Positions 30,846 through 39,468 of a stretch of 45,401 bases of DNA are shown here, one piece after another. Position numbers and translations under genes: made by a program. The DNA lies in assembly GCA_017960525.1 (NCBI GenBank), contig JAGCZA010000138.1, forward strand, positions 1-45,401, read 5' to 3'. Under the pieces are notes generated by a model. It saw only the letters and a list, made by a program, of their open reading frames with translations, had not been told where the DNA came from and made no database searches. Numbering within the stretch: the stretch's first letter is position 1; every line of letters begins with the position of its first letter. The stretch comes from Prevotella sp. (GTDB lineage: Bacteria; Bacteroidota; Bacteroidia; Bacteroidales; Bacteroidaceae).

Positions 30846-32229
30846 TGTTTCGGGCCTCAATTTCTTTGTTGATTTCGTCAAGTCTCTCGTCGGTAAGAGG
30901 ATACTTGTAAATAAGATAGCCTACGAGAACCAGAAGAATGGCTGGAATGATAGTCGTGAACAACAGAATGGCATTCTGAGCAATTTCAGAATAGTTGGCC
31001 AGTTTGGGATAGTAGGCGTTTACGGGTGCGCTGATAAATGATGCCAGGAACACCACGACAAAGATGGCAAGCACCAGTTGGAGGCACTTGTTTGCCTTGA
31101 ACTCCTGCCACATTTCGCCGAATGAAACAGGCTTTTCCGGGGTAGTGGTGATATTCTCCTTGCTGCCCAAGAAGCAAAGCATCAAGAGAACAAAACCGAC
31201 GAGTGCAAAGACACAAGTAACCGTAAACCAGGCACTTGGCTCAACGGGCAAGGCAGACTCTTCACTGGCGAAGTTGAAGCCAATCATTCCCATCACCAAT
31301 GGAGTAATCCAGCCAGCAATTGAGAATCCAGCCTTGAAAGCGACACCGGCAAGTGCGTTTACCGTGGCTGCGGGCCTGTTTCCTGTACGATATTCAGCCT
31401 CTGTGATGACTTCAGGAACCAGCGCCCACATCAGTGAACCCACAAGCAGTCCCACGCCCGTCATCACCTTTGCGGTCTGGACAAGTGCGTTAAAATTGCC
31501 TACATCGAAGAACTTGCCGATGGTGAACAAGATGGCAAATCCGACTAATCCGATGGCGAGAAGCGTATAATAGAGGCCCTTCTTGCCCAACCACTTTTTC
31601 AGCATTGGCATAGAAGGCAGGATGACGAAAGCGGGAATCGTGCCAATAGCCATAAATGTTGCCTGATTCCAGTCAATTGCAGCGTGCACACACATAGCGA
31701 GGCCGATGGGGAAACCTGCCTGCACGATAATCTGGCCGATATTGGCGCAGACCATTCGAGTTGAAGTAAGAATAAGCACTTCATCGTTATCGCGTGTCAT
31801 ACTGGCCATAATGGAGCCGTAAGGTATGTTCACTACCGAATAAATCATACTCAGCACAGTATAACTGACTGTAGCATAAATCATCTTCATAGTCACAGAC
31901 CACGTGGCAGCCTGGGGAAGCATCAACAGGCAGGCGGCAACTGTCAGGGGAATACCTCCATAAAGAAGATAAGTGCGATATTTTCCTAACTTTGGGTTGC
32001 GATTGTCAATATATCGCCCCACTACAGGACTCCAAAAACAGTCGATGAGTCGGACTGTGAGAATCAGTCCGCTGACAAAGGCCGGATTGATTTTCAGTAC
32101 TGTAGTAAGGTAAATCATCAGGTAGCACGCTACCGTTTGGAAAATCAGGTTCTGTGCCAGGTCGCCCGAGCCGAAACCGATGCGCTGTAGCCACGACAGC
32201 TTGTAAAATCCTTTTTCTTGAATCTCCAT
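30838..32229 (-). CDS. GPH (MelB/XynP-type) sugar:cation symporter, probable xyloside/xylo-oligosaccharide importer
   Basis: This 463-residue MFS protein has 12 membrane segments and GPH family motifs: 'RIGFGSGDLAQNLIF' in TM1 and 'RLIDCFWSPVVGRYIDNRNPKLGKYRTYLLYGG' in the first cytoplasmic loop, with 'ASMTRDNDEVLILTSTRM' in the third. It is predicted to import oligosaccharides or glycosides with sodium or protons. The coupling with GH10 (8-bp overlap) and the SGNH esterase gene upstream points to xylo-oligosaccharides. The 124-bp spacer to the upstream SGNH gene is mostly a 22-bp hairpin array; whether it contains a promoter is unclear. Confidence 0.9.
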   Translation of the reverse strand: MEIQEKGFYKLSWLQRIGFGSGDLAQNLIFQTVACYLMIYLTTVLKINPAFVSGLILTVRLIDCFWSPVVGRYIDNRNPKLGKYRTYLLYGGIPLTVAACLLMLPQAATWSVTMKMIYATVSYTVLSMIYSVVNIPYGSIMASMTRDNDEVLILTSTRMVCANIGQIIVQAGFPIGLAMCVHAAIDWNQATFMAIGTIPAFVILPSMPMLKKWLGKKGLYYTLLAIGLVGFAILFTIGKFFDVGNFNALVQTAKVMTGVGLLVGSLMWALVPEVITEAEYRTGNRPAATVNALAGVAFKAGFSIAGWITPLVMGMIGFNFASEESALPVEPSAWFTVTCVFALVGFVLLMLCFLGSKENITTTPEKPVSFGEMWQEFKANKCLQLVLAIFVVVFLASFISAPVNAYYPKLANYSEIAQNAILLFTTIIPAILLVLVGYLIYKYPLTDERLDEINKEIEARNND

Positions 32230-32267
32230 AATTATTTAAAATTTTTATTATAAAGTTTCTATCTCAT

Positions 32268-32355
32268 AGTTAGAAGGTATATAACTCATAGTTAGAAGGC
32301 ATCTAACCCATAGTTAGAAGGTATATAACTCCTGGTTTGGACGAACCAAACTCTT
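32268..32355. repeat. 22-bp hairpin module array 3 (four units, two core types)
   Basis: On the plus strand three units have cores GTTAGAAGGTATATAAC, GTTAGAAGGCATCTAAC and GTTAGAAGGTATATAAC, and the fourth has GTTTGGACGAACCAAAC. All are spaced by exactly 22 bp and joined by 5-bp linkers such as TCATA and TCCTG. The last unit overlaps the stop codon of the SGNH gene (32354-32356). The two core types keep the same 6-5-6 dyad layout. Confidence 0.88.
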
Positions 32356-33511
32356 ACTTTAGTTTCTCGGCTGCAAATTCGCCCATCACGCGATAGCCCT
32401 CCGGATTCAGGTGGAGCCAGTCTTCGCTGTACTCCTTCTTCAACTTTTCACGGTCGGAGGGGTCACGGGTGAGTTGGTCGAAGTCTATCACGCCATCGAA
32501 CTCGCCGCTGGTGCGAATCCACTCGTTCACCACCTGGCGGGCAGTCTCGTGGAAGGGCGTGTACCAGCCATTGCCCTTGAAGGCGGTGATGGTGGCGCCA
32601 TAGACCTTCTTGATGCCAGCGTCGTGCGCCCGCTTGATGAGCGTCTTGTAGGCATCAATGAGTTCGTTGGCCGTCTTCTCTGCGTGGTGCGAAGTGCCTA
32701 TGTCGTTGGTTCCCTGAAAGATGATGAGGCGGTCAACGTTCTTCTGGCCCAGAATATCTCGGTCGAAGCGCTTCAGCGCCGGCTCGGAGAGGCCCCCGCG
32801 CACTACGCAGTTGCCACCGATTCCCAGGTTCAGCACGCCACAATCCAGATGGGCTGCCATCTGGTCGGGCCAGCGGTTCTGCAGATTGGTAGTACTGCCG
32901 CGCCCATCGGTAATGCTGTTGCCTAAGACGGCCACGGCTTTCACCTGCCCGTCGGTCTTAACGTTCAACTGCGCTATGTTATACCAATGGTCCAGTTTCT
33001 CTGCCGACACGAATTTCTTCTTTGCGGCCACCTCGCCCACGGCAATGTAACTCGTTGTGCGCGAGCCACGGTGGGAAGTGACGTTAGTGGGCATCGAAGC
33101 GCCGTAGCAAATGGTGATGGCCAGGCGCTGACGCGGCTTCAGGTTATAGGCAAAGTCGTCGCTCATCACCGTCTTCCCCGGCTCTATGGTCACAGAGCGG
33201 CTTTTGCCGAAAGTCAGTTGGACGGCGCTTTTCTTATTGATGTCGCAGGAGTCCAAGGCGTCGGCCACGTAGACTGACTTAATGTCCACAGGCTCCTTGC
33301 TGAATTCGTTTGACAGTTGCAGTTGCAACACCTTGCCGCCAATGCTCACTTGGACTATTTCCCTGAGCGTATTTCCGCTGAGGGTCATACGGGGCGAATC
33401 GGCAGGGCCAGTCCATTCAGCCGCTGCTGCCCAGGTGCCTGTGTAGTCATTCTGGGCACTTGCTGTCATTGTTGCCGCCAAGAGGGTGGCGCACAGTATT
33501 AGTCTTTTCAT
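32354..33511 (-). CDS. SGNH/GDSL-family esterase (probable acetyl xylan esterase)
   Basis: From ATG 33511 the product has 385 residues with a signal peptide (MKRLILCATLLAATMTASA). An N-terminal beta-rich region (about 25-185) precedes the SGNH hydrolase domain: block I 'VLGNSITDGRGS' with the nucleophile Ser, block II Gly in 'NLGIGGN', block III 'IFQGTNDIG' with Asn, and block V 'DWLHLNPEGY' with the Asp-x-x-His pair. It probably removes acetyl groups from xylan, judging from its neighbours; XynE of Prevotella bryantii is a comparable enzyme in a xylan cluster. It is first in the SGNH-GPH-GH10 unit, with -7 box TATCTTTG at 33546-33553. The frame could extend upstream, but the promoter and signal peptide fix the start. 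Confidence 0.88.
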   Translation of the reverse strand: MKRLILCATLLAATMTASAQNDYTGTWAAAAEWTGPADSPRMTLSGNTLREIVQVSIGGKVLQLQLSNEFSKEPVDIKSVYVADALDSCDINKKSAVQLTFGKSRSVTIEPGKTVMSDDFAYNLKPRQRLAITICYGASMPTNVTSHRGSRTTSYIAVGEVAAKKKFVSAEKLDHWYNIAQLNVKTDGQVKAVAVLGNSITDGRGSTTNLQNRWPDQMAAHLDCGVLNLGIGGNCVVRGGLSEPALKRFDRDILGQKNVDRLIIFQGTNDIGTSHHAEKTANELIDAYKTLIKRAHDAGIKKVYGATITAFKGNGWYTPFHETARQVVNEWIRTSGEFDGVIDFDQLTRDPSDREKLKKEYSEDWLHLNPEGYRVMGEFAAEKLK

Positions 33512-33545
33512 TTTCTTTGAAAATTTAATTATTGATAATTTGCCG

Positions 33546-33553
33546 CAAAGATA
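33546..33553 (-). promoter_or_regulatory. -7 box TATCTTTG of the SGNH-GPH-GH10 operon
   Basis: TATCTTTG on the minus strand, 34 bp before ATG 33511. It is divergent from the promoter at 33661-33668, and the 107 bp between them would be the shared control region of the whole xylan locus. Confidence 0.65.
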
Positions 33554-33660
33554 CAGAAAAAACCTGATATGCACGATAAGTATTGGCAAGAAACTGCCGA
33601 AATGATACATATTTGAAAAAAAGAGACACGATAACCAAGAACAGTGTAAGCATTTTTCAG

Positions 33661-33668
33661 TAACTTTG
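33661..33668 (+). promoter_or_regulatory. -7 box TAACTTTG of the GH43-GH10/CE1 operon
   Basis: TAACTTTG on the plus strand, 60 bp before ATG 33729. It heads a five-gene, 7.9-kb plus-strand unit. Confidence 0.65.
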
Positions 33669-33728
33669 CACCGCAATTATATGCGCGAATATAAAACCCA
33701 TAATCCCATAAAACCAAAACATTCAAAA

Positions 33729-35771
33729 ATGAAAAGACTTCTTACCCTCGCGCTGACGTTCTTTGCCGCCTTGGCCGTCAAAGCGCAAAACCCCTATCTC
33801 CCGCTCTGGGAACATCTGCCCGACGGCGAACCCCGCGTGTTTGAAGACCCAGACAATCCCGGCAAACTGCGTGCCTACATCATCGGCTCGCACGATGTGA
33901 CCTACTCGGCCTATTGCGGCCCAGACATCCGTATGTGGTCGGCTCCTGTCGAAGACTTGTCGCAATGGCGCGACGAAGGCCCCATCTTCTCGTGGTACGT
34001 CAATGGTCAGTGGGACACGATGTTCGCCCCTGACCTCGTCTGCACCACCGACCGCCAGACGGGCAAGAAAACCTACTGGCTCTATCCCCACAGCCGTGGC
34101 TGGGGCCGCATTGCTATGGTCTGCAAGGGCGACCGCCCCAACGGACCTTTTACGCCTGTGAACCTCACCTCTGACGGCACTCGCTGTGTCGAAGGGTCGC
34201 TCATCGACTTCGACCCCTCGGTGTTCATCGAGAACATCACAAACAAGAAAGACCCCGACTACGACAAGGGCTTCCGTGCCTACGTGTTCTATGGTTTCCA
34301 GCACTCTACCGCCTGCGAACTCGACCAGAACACGATGTACTCGAAGCGCCCTGGCACGGAACTGATAGACCCCTTCATCCCTGCCAGCAGCCGCGACGGC
34401 AAACTGCTCGACAAGGAGGGCAGCGAGTATAAGGCTCTCTACAAGGGCCAGAACCCGCTCGACTTCAACTTCTTCGAGGCTTCGTCCATCCGTCAGGTAG
34501 GCAACAAGTACGTGATGGTGTTCTCTGGTTACTCTGGCAAGGAGTACGGCTTGGACAACACGAACTCCGCCCTGCGCTATGCCTATGGCGACTCGCCCCT
34601 CGGCCCTTGGCGTTCTGGCGGCGTGCTTGTCGATTCACGTGGTGTGGTTTCCAACGAGGACGGCTCGAAGTTGATTACCACTAATGCCGGCCACAACACC
34701 CACGGCTCTATCCAGGAAATCAATGGCCAGTGGTACGTGTTCTATCACCGTCCGCCGCGTGGCTTTGGCAATGCCCGCCAGGCTATGGTGGCTCCCGTGA
34801 AGATTACCTGGGACAAGAAGCCCGTGGCCAAAGGCGGTCAGGTGCGCATCACTGGCTATGACCCCTTCGCTCCAACCAATGAGTGGACGGCCAAGGCTAC
34901 CGACGGCAACGAATATACGGGTGCCGAGGTGACTAGTGAGGGCTTCCAAGTCTTCGGCCTGCCACCATACAACTATTATTCTGCCGGTATCGCCTGCTTT
35001 ATGTACGGCCCCAATGCCAACCAGTATATGCAGGACAACCACGATGTATGGAACAACTCGATGGACCTCGCCGGCATCCAGAACGGCGGCATCATCGGCT
35101 TCAAGTACTTCGGTTTCGGCGGCTTGGCCCAGGACACCAAGGGCGTAAAGGCTTTCGAGGGCACTAAGAAGGGCGACAACACCACGATAGGACTCAATCT
35201 GACGCCCAGCGGCAAGGGTGCCTTTAAGATTCACATCAAACTCGATGACCCTTGGAAGGGACAGGAGATTGGCGTGATTGACGTGCCAGCCAATGCTGCC
35301 ACCACAACGACAATGTATTATGCAGCCGTGCCTGCTGTCGAGGGACTCACAGGCAAACGCGCCATTTACCTCATTGCCGACGGGCCTGAGGTGAAACAGC
35401 CCGAGCAGCCACAGCGTGGCCAGTTTGGTCGCCGCCCGCAGGAGCCGCAACGCCCTCAGGGTCTGTTCGACCTTCACGGCATCAGTTTCTCGAAAGGAGC
35501 AGACCACACGGCTCCCTTTGTGCCTCAGGTCACTATCACCGTCGACGGCAAAAAGGTCAATATTCCCAACACGCCTGTCCGCTCCACCAACCAGAACGGC
35601 TATATGGACGCCACCACCTATCAGTGCTACGCCCCGAAGTTACCAGGCTCGAAGATTGAAGCCAAGGCAGATGACCCCAAAGTGACATTTGAAATTCTCA
35701 CCGGTATGGAATATCGCGCTACGGTGAAGGCCACCTATAAAGGAAAGACAAAGACTTTCAACATAAACTAA
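33729..35771 (+). CDS. Secreted GH43 glycosidase with C-terminal CBM6-like and extra domains
   Basis: This 680-residue protein has a signal peptide (MKRLLTLALTFFAALAVKA). The GH43 propeller carries Asp40 ('RVFEDPDNPG'), Asp162 ('SLIDFDPSVFIEN') and Glu250 ('NFFEASSIRQVGNK') as base, pKa modulator and acid. From about residue 395 a CBM6-like beta-sandwich follows ('NSMDLAGIQNGGIIGFKYFGFGG...FKIHIKLDD'), then a Pro/Gln-rich linker (about 555-580, 'EQPQRGQFGRRPQEPQRPQ') inside the sandwich region and a C-terminal domain of unknown type. It is predicted to be an arabinofuranosidase or xylosidase acting on arabinoxylan outside the cytoplasm. The ATG at 33729 is chosen by the signal peptide. It precedes the xylanase-esterase gene by 15 bp. 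Confidence 0.9.
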   Translation: MKRLLTLALTFFAALAVKAQNPYLPLWEHLPDGEPRVFEDPDNPGKLRAYIIGSHDVTYSAYCGPDIRMWSAPVEDLSQWRDEGPIFSWYVNGQWDTMFAPDLVCTTDRQTGKKTYWLYPHSRGWGRIAMVCKGDRPNGPFTPVNLTSDGTRCVEGSLIDFDPSVFIENITNKKDPDYDKGFRAYVFYGFQHSTACELDQNTMYSKRPGTELIDPFIPASSRDGKLLDKEGSEYKALYKGQNPLDFNFFEASSIRQVGNKYVMVFSGYSGKEYGLDNTNSALRYAYGDSPLGPWRSGGVLVDSRGVVSNEDGSKLITTNAGHNTHGSIQEINGQWYVFYHRPPRGFGNARQAMVAPVKITWDKKPVAKGGQVRITGYDPFAPTNEWTAKATDGNEYTGAEVTSEGFQVFGLPPYNYYSAGIACFMYGPNANQYMQDNHDVWNNSMDLAGIQNGGIIGFKYFGFGGLAQDTKGVKAFEGTKKGDNTTIGLNLTPSGKGAFKIHIKLDDPWKGQEIGVIDVPANAATTTTMYYAAVPAVEGLTGKRAIYLIADGPEVKQPEQPQRGQFGRRPQEPQRPQGLFDLHGISFSKGADHTAPFVPQVTITVDGKKVNIPNTPVRSTNQNGYMDATTYQCYAPKLPGSKIEAKADDPKVTFEILTGMEYRATVKATYKGKTKTFNIN

Positions 35772-35786
35772 ATATCAAACAAAATT

Positions 35787-37997
35787 ATGAAAAACCTAAG
35801 TAAAAAACTTTTGGCCCTTACGGCCATCATTGCACTCGCCTCTGTCTGCACCTCTGCTTGGGCACAGTGGCAACAAAGAGACCCCAGGGCTAACGTAGGC
35901 CTGAAAGAAGCCTACAAGGACTATTTCACCATTGGTGTGGCGCTCAACCAGCGCAACGTCAGCGACGATGCCCAGAAAGCGCTCGTCCTGAAAGAATTTA
36001 ACAGCGTCACCGCCGAGAACGACTGGAAACCCGGAGAAATTCACCCCAAGGAAGGCGTCTGGAATTTCGAGAAGGCCGACAAGATTGCCGACTTCTGCCG
36101 TCAGAATGGCATCAAGATGCGCGGCCACTGCCTCTGCTGGCACAGCCAGTTTGCCGACTGGATGTTTACCGACAAGAAAGGCAAGCCCGTGAAGAAGGAG
36201 GTCTTCTATGAGCGCCTGCGCGACCATATCCACACCATTATGAAGCGCTACAAGGATGTGGTTTATGCTTGGGACGTGGTGAACGAGGCTATGGCCGACG
36301 ACGGTGGTGGTCCCCGCTGGGGCCGTCGTCCTGGAGAGGAGCCAAGCCCCTACCGCCAGAGCCGCCACTTCCAACTCTGCGGCGACGAGTTCATTGCCAA
36401 GGCATTTGAGTTCGCCCGTGAGGCCGACCCCGACGTGCTGCTGTTCTACAACGACTACAGTTGCGTGGACAATGGCAAGCGCGAGCGTATCTATAATATG
36501 GTGAAGAAGATGAAGGACGCTGGCGTGCCTATCGACGGTATCGGTATGCAGGGCCACTACAACGTCTACTTCCCCGACGAGGACCAGTTGGAGAAGGCCA
36601 TCGTCCGTTTCAAGGAGATTGTGAAGCACATCCACATCACCGAACTTGACCTCCGTATGAACAACGAGAGCGGCGGCCAACTGATGTTCTCGCGTGGCGA
36701 GGCCAAGCCGATGGCTCCTCACATGAACACGTTGCAGACCGACCAGTACAGTCGTCTGTTCAAGGTTTTCCGCAAGCATGCCGATGTCATCGACAACGTG
36801 ACCTTCTGGAACCTCGGCGACAAGGATTCTTGGCTCGGCGTGAACAACCATCCGCTACCCTTCGACGAGAACTACAGGCCGAAGCAGTGCTACCGCGCCA
36901 TCCGCGACTTTGACCCCGCCCTCGACAAGCGCGTGCCGAAGGAGGACTTCGTGCCCAACGAAATGAACCAGCCCGGACAGGAGTATCCGCAGGTGAACAG
37001 TGAGGGCTATGCCCGCTTCCGTATTGAGGCTCCCGATGCCAAGTCGGTCATCGTCAGCCTGGGCCTCGGCGGCCGTGGCGGCACCGTGCTGCACAAGGAC
37101 AAGGATGGCGTCTGGACAGGCACCACCGACGGTCCTATGGACGAAGGTTTCCACTACTACCACCTGACCATCGACGGCGCTACCGTCAACGACCCCGGCA
37201 CGCACAACTACTTTGGTTCCTGCCGTTGGGAGAGCGGTATTGAGATTCCCGCCAAGGACAAGGACTTCTACGCCTGCCGCCAGGACATTCCTCACGGAGC
37301 CATCCAGGAAGTGCTCTTCTACTCGCCGAGCACCAACAAGATGCAGACGGCTATGGTCTATCTGCCCCCCACCTACGGCAAACTCATCGGCAAGGGTGCC
37401 AAGGCCACCCAGGAGCGTTTCCCCGTGCTCTATCTGCAACACGGCTGGGGCGAGAACGAGACCAGTTGGGGCAAGCAGGGCCACGCCGGACTTATTATGG
37501 ACAATATGATTGCCGACGGCAAAATCAAGCCCTTCATCGTCGTGATGGCCTACGGTCTGACCAACGACTTCAAGTTCGGCACCATCGGCCAGTTCACCGC
37601 CAAGGAGTTTGAGACGCTGCTCTGCGACGAACTTATCCCCTTCATTGACAAGAACTACCTGACGAAGACCGACAAGTGGAACCGTGCAATGGCCGGCCTG
37701 TCGATGGGCGGTATGGAGACCAAACTCATCACCCTGCGCCGTCCGGAACTGTTCGGCTACTGGGGTCTGCTCAGCGGCGGCCAGTATGCCCCCGACGAAA
37801 TCAAGGACAAGAGCCTGGTGAAGGTTATCTTCGAGAGTTGCGGCTCAAAGGAGAATCCTGACGGCATCAACAAGTCGGTAGAAGCCCTGAAGGCCGCCGG
37901 CTACAACGCCCACGGCTTCATCAGCGAAGGCACCGCCCACGAATTCCTCACCTGGCGCCGCAGCCTGCGTGAGATGGCTCCACTGCTCTTCAAGTAG
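35787..37997 (+). CDS. xyn10D-fae1A: Bifunctional GH10 xylanase / CE1 feruloyl esterase
   Basis: This 736-residue protein has a signal peptide ending near 'SAWAQ' (27). Residues about 35-380 are a GH10 barrel with acid/base Glu168 in 'AWDVVNEAMAD' and nucleophile Glu286 in 'HITELDLRM'. Residues about 395-500 form a CBM48/E-set-like module typical of esterase N-termini ('YARFRIEAPDAKSVIVSLG'). Residues about 505-736 are a CE1 esterase with Ser639 in 'AGLSMGG', Asp692 and His718 ('GTAHEF'). The layout matches Xyn10D-Fae1A of Prevotella ruminicola, which cuts xylan and releases ferulate. It carries a Gly/Arg/Pro-rich loop in the GH10 part (173-190) absent from the window's other GH10. Second gene of the plus-strand xylan operon. 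Confidence 0.95.
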   Translation: MKNLSKKLLALTAIIALASVCTSAWAQWQQRDPRANVGLKEAYKDYFTIGVALNQRNVSDDAQKALVLKEFNSVTAENDWKPGEIHPKEGVWNFEKADKIADFCRQNGIKMRGHCLCWHSQFADWMFTDKKGKPVKKEVFYERLRDHIHTIMKRYKDVVYAWDVVNEAMADDGGGPRWGRRPGEEPSPYRQSRHFQLCGDEFIAKAFEFAREADPDVLLFYNDYSCVDNGKRERIYNMVKKMKDAGVPIDGIGMQGHYNVYFPDEDQLEKAIVRFKEIVKHIHITELDLRMNNESGGQLMFSRGEAKPMAPHMNTLQTDQYSRLFKVFRKHADVIDNVTFWNLGDKDSWLGVNNHPLPFDENYRPKQCYRAIRDFDPALDKRVPKEDFVPNEMNQPGQEYPQVNSEGYARFRIEAPDAKSVIVSLGLGGRGGTVLHKDKDGVWTGTTDGPMDEGFHYYHLTIDGATVNDPGTHNYFGSCRWESGIEIPAKDKDFYACRQDIPHGAIQEVLFYSPSTNKMQTAMVYLPPTYGKLIGKGAKATQERFPVLYLQHGWGENETSWGKQGHAGLIMDNMIADGKIKPFIVVMAYGLTNDFKFGTIGQFTAKEFETLLCDELIPFIDKNYLTKTDKWNRAMAGLSMGGMETKLITLRRPELFGYWGLLSGGQYAPDEIKDKSLVKVIFESCGSKENPDGINKSVEALKAAGYNAHGFISEGTAHEFLTWRRSLREMAPLLFK

Positions 37998-38020
37998 AAA
38001 TATAAAATAATCCCTTTATC

Positions 38021-39436
38021 ATGAAAAAAACACTTTTGTTTGTAGGTCTGTGCCTCACCGCTCTGGCGGTTGGGGCACAGAACCCTATTGTGCAGACCTG
38101 GTTCACGAGCGACCCTGCACCGTTGGCTACTGCCGACCGCCTGTATGTCTACACCGGTCACGATGAAGACCACGCCGACTTCTTCTGGATGTACGAGTGG
38201 CGCATCTACTCGACCACCGATATGGTGAACTGGACCGACCACGGCACACCCCTCGGCCTCCACTCCTTCAGTTGGGCCGACGACCGTGCTTGGGCTGCCC
38301 AGACCATTGAGCGCAACGGCAAATACTATTGGTACATCTGCGCCCATTCCAAGATTTCGCGCGGTATGGCCATTGGTGTGGCCGTTGGCGACAGCCCTAC
38401 GGGGCCTTTCCGCGATGCCATCGGCAAGCCGCTCTTCGAGAACGGCTCGTGGGACCACATCGACCCCACGGTGATGATTGACGACGACGGCCAGGCCTGG
38501 CTGATGTGGGGCAATCCCCGTGTCTACTATCTGAAACTCAACGAGGATATGATTTCCTACTCCGGCGAACTGGGTATGCTGCCTATGACCGAAGAGGCTT
38601 TCGGCTCGCCCTCTATGAAAGAACGCGAGAAAGACAAGCAGTACAAGGACAGTTATGTGGAAGGCCCGTGGCTGATGAAGCGCAGTTTCTTCCCGCTGAC
38701 CAAGAAGGGCAAGCCCGCCAAGAAGGCGCAGCAACTCTACTATCTGCTCTATGCCGCCGGAGGCGTGCCCGAGCATATCAGCTACAGTACGGCACCGTCG
38801 CCCACCGGCCCTTGGACCTACGCCGGGCAGATTATGCCACTGGAGGACACCAAGTCATTTACCAACCATTGCGGCGTAGTCGATTTCAAAGGGCACTCCT
38901 ACTTCTTCTACCACACGGGCAAACTGCCTGGCGGTGGCGGCTTCGGACGTAGTGCCGCCGTGGAGGAGTTCACCTACAATGCCGACGGCTCCATCCCCAC
39001 CATCCACCACACCGACGAGGGTGTCAGCCCCATCGGCACGCTCAATCCCTACCAGCGGCAGGAGGCCGAGACCATTGCCTGGAGCGTGGGCGTGAAGACC
39101 GAGCAGAACGACCAGACGGGTGTCTTCGTGAGCGATATCCAGAACGGCGACTACATCAAGGTGCGCGAGGTGGACTTCGGCACACAAGGAGCCGCTTCGT
39201 TCACGGCCAGCGCCGCCTCGGCCCTGCAAGGGGGCCGGATTGAGGTACGCCTCGACAGCCTGGGTGCTCAGCCTGTAGCCGTGGCCGAAGTGCCCCATAC
39301 CGGCGGATGGGAGAAGTGGCAGACCGTGCGGGCAAAGGTGGCGCAGGCCACAGGCAAGCACGATGTCTACTTCGCCTTCGTTGGCAACAAGGGCGCCAAA
39401 CTGTTCAACTTCGACTGGTGGTGCTTCGAGCAGTAA
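38021..39436 (+). CDS. GH43 + CBM6 arabinoxylan-active glycosidase
   Basis: This 471-residue protein has a signal peptide (MKKTLLFVGLCLTALAVGA). The GH43 propeller has Asp31 in 'WFTSDPAPL', Asp149 in 'WDHIDPTVMIDDDG' and Glu214 in 'DSYVEGPWL' as catalytic residues. A C-terminal CBM6 domain covers about residues 345-471 ('QRQEAETIAW...GDYIKVREVDFG...GGRIEVRLDS...HDVYFAFVG'). This domain order is that of arabinoxylan arabinofuranohydrolases and some beta-xylosidases. It lies 23 bp after the GH10-CE1 gene and should act on the side chains of its products. Confidence 0.92.
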   Translation: MKKTLLFVGLCLTALAVGAQNPIVQTWFTSDPAPLATADRLYVYTGHDEDHADFFWMYEWRIYSTTDMVNWTDHGTPLGLHSFSWADDRAWAAQTIERNGKYYWYICAHSKISRGMAIGVAVGDSPTGPFRDAIGKPLFENGSWDHIDPTVMIDDDGQAWLMWGNPRVYYLKLNEDMISYSGELGMLPMTEEAFGSPSMKEREKDKQYKDSYVEGPWLMKRSFFPLTKKGKPAKKAQQLYYLLYAAGGVPEHISYSTAPSPTGPWTYAGQIMPLEDTKSFTNHCGVVDFKGHSYFFYHTGKLPGGGGFGRSAAVEEFTYNADGSIPTIHHTDEGVSPIGTLNPYQRQEAETIAWSVGVKTEQNDQTGVFVSDIQNGDYIKVREVDFGTQGAASFTASAASALQGGRIEVRLDSLGAQPVAVAEVPHTGGWEKWQTVRAKVAQATGKHDVYFAFVGNKGAKLFNFDWWCFEQ

Positions 39437-39468
39437 TAGCAGTATCTACACCTAAAACAACAACATCA

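Noticed and set aside
32268-32355. 22-bp array as a CRISPR array
   Set aside because: The repeats directly abut with 5-bp linkers and no unique spacers of 25-40 bp, and there are no cas genes.
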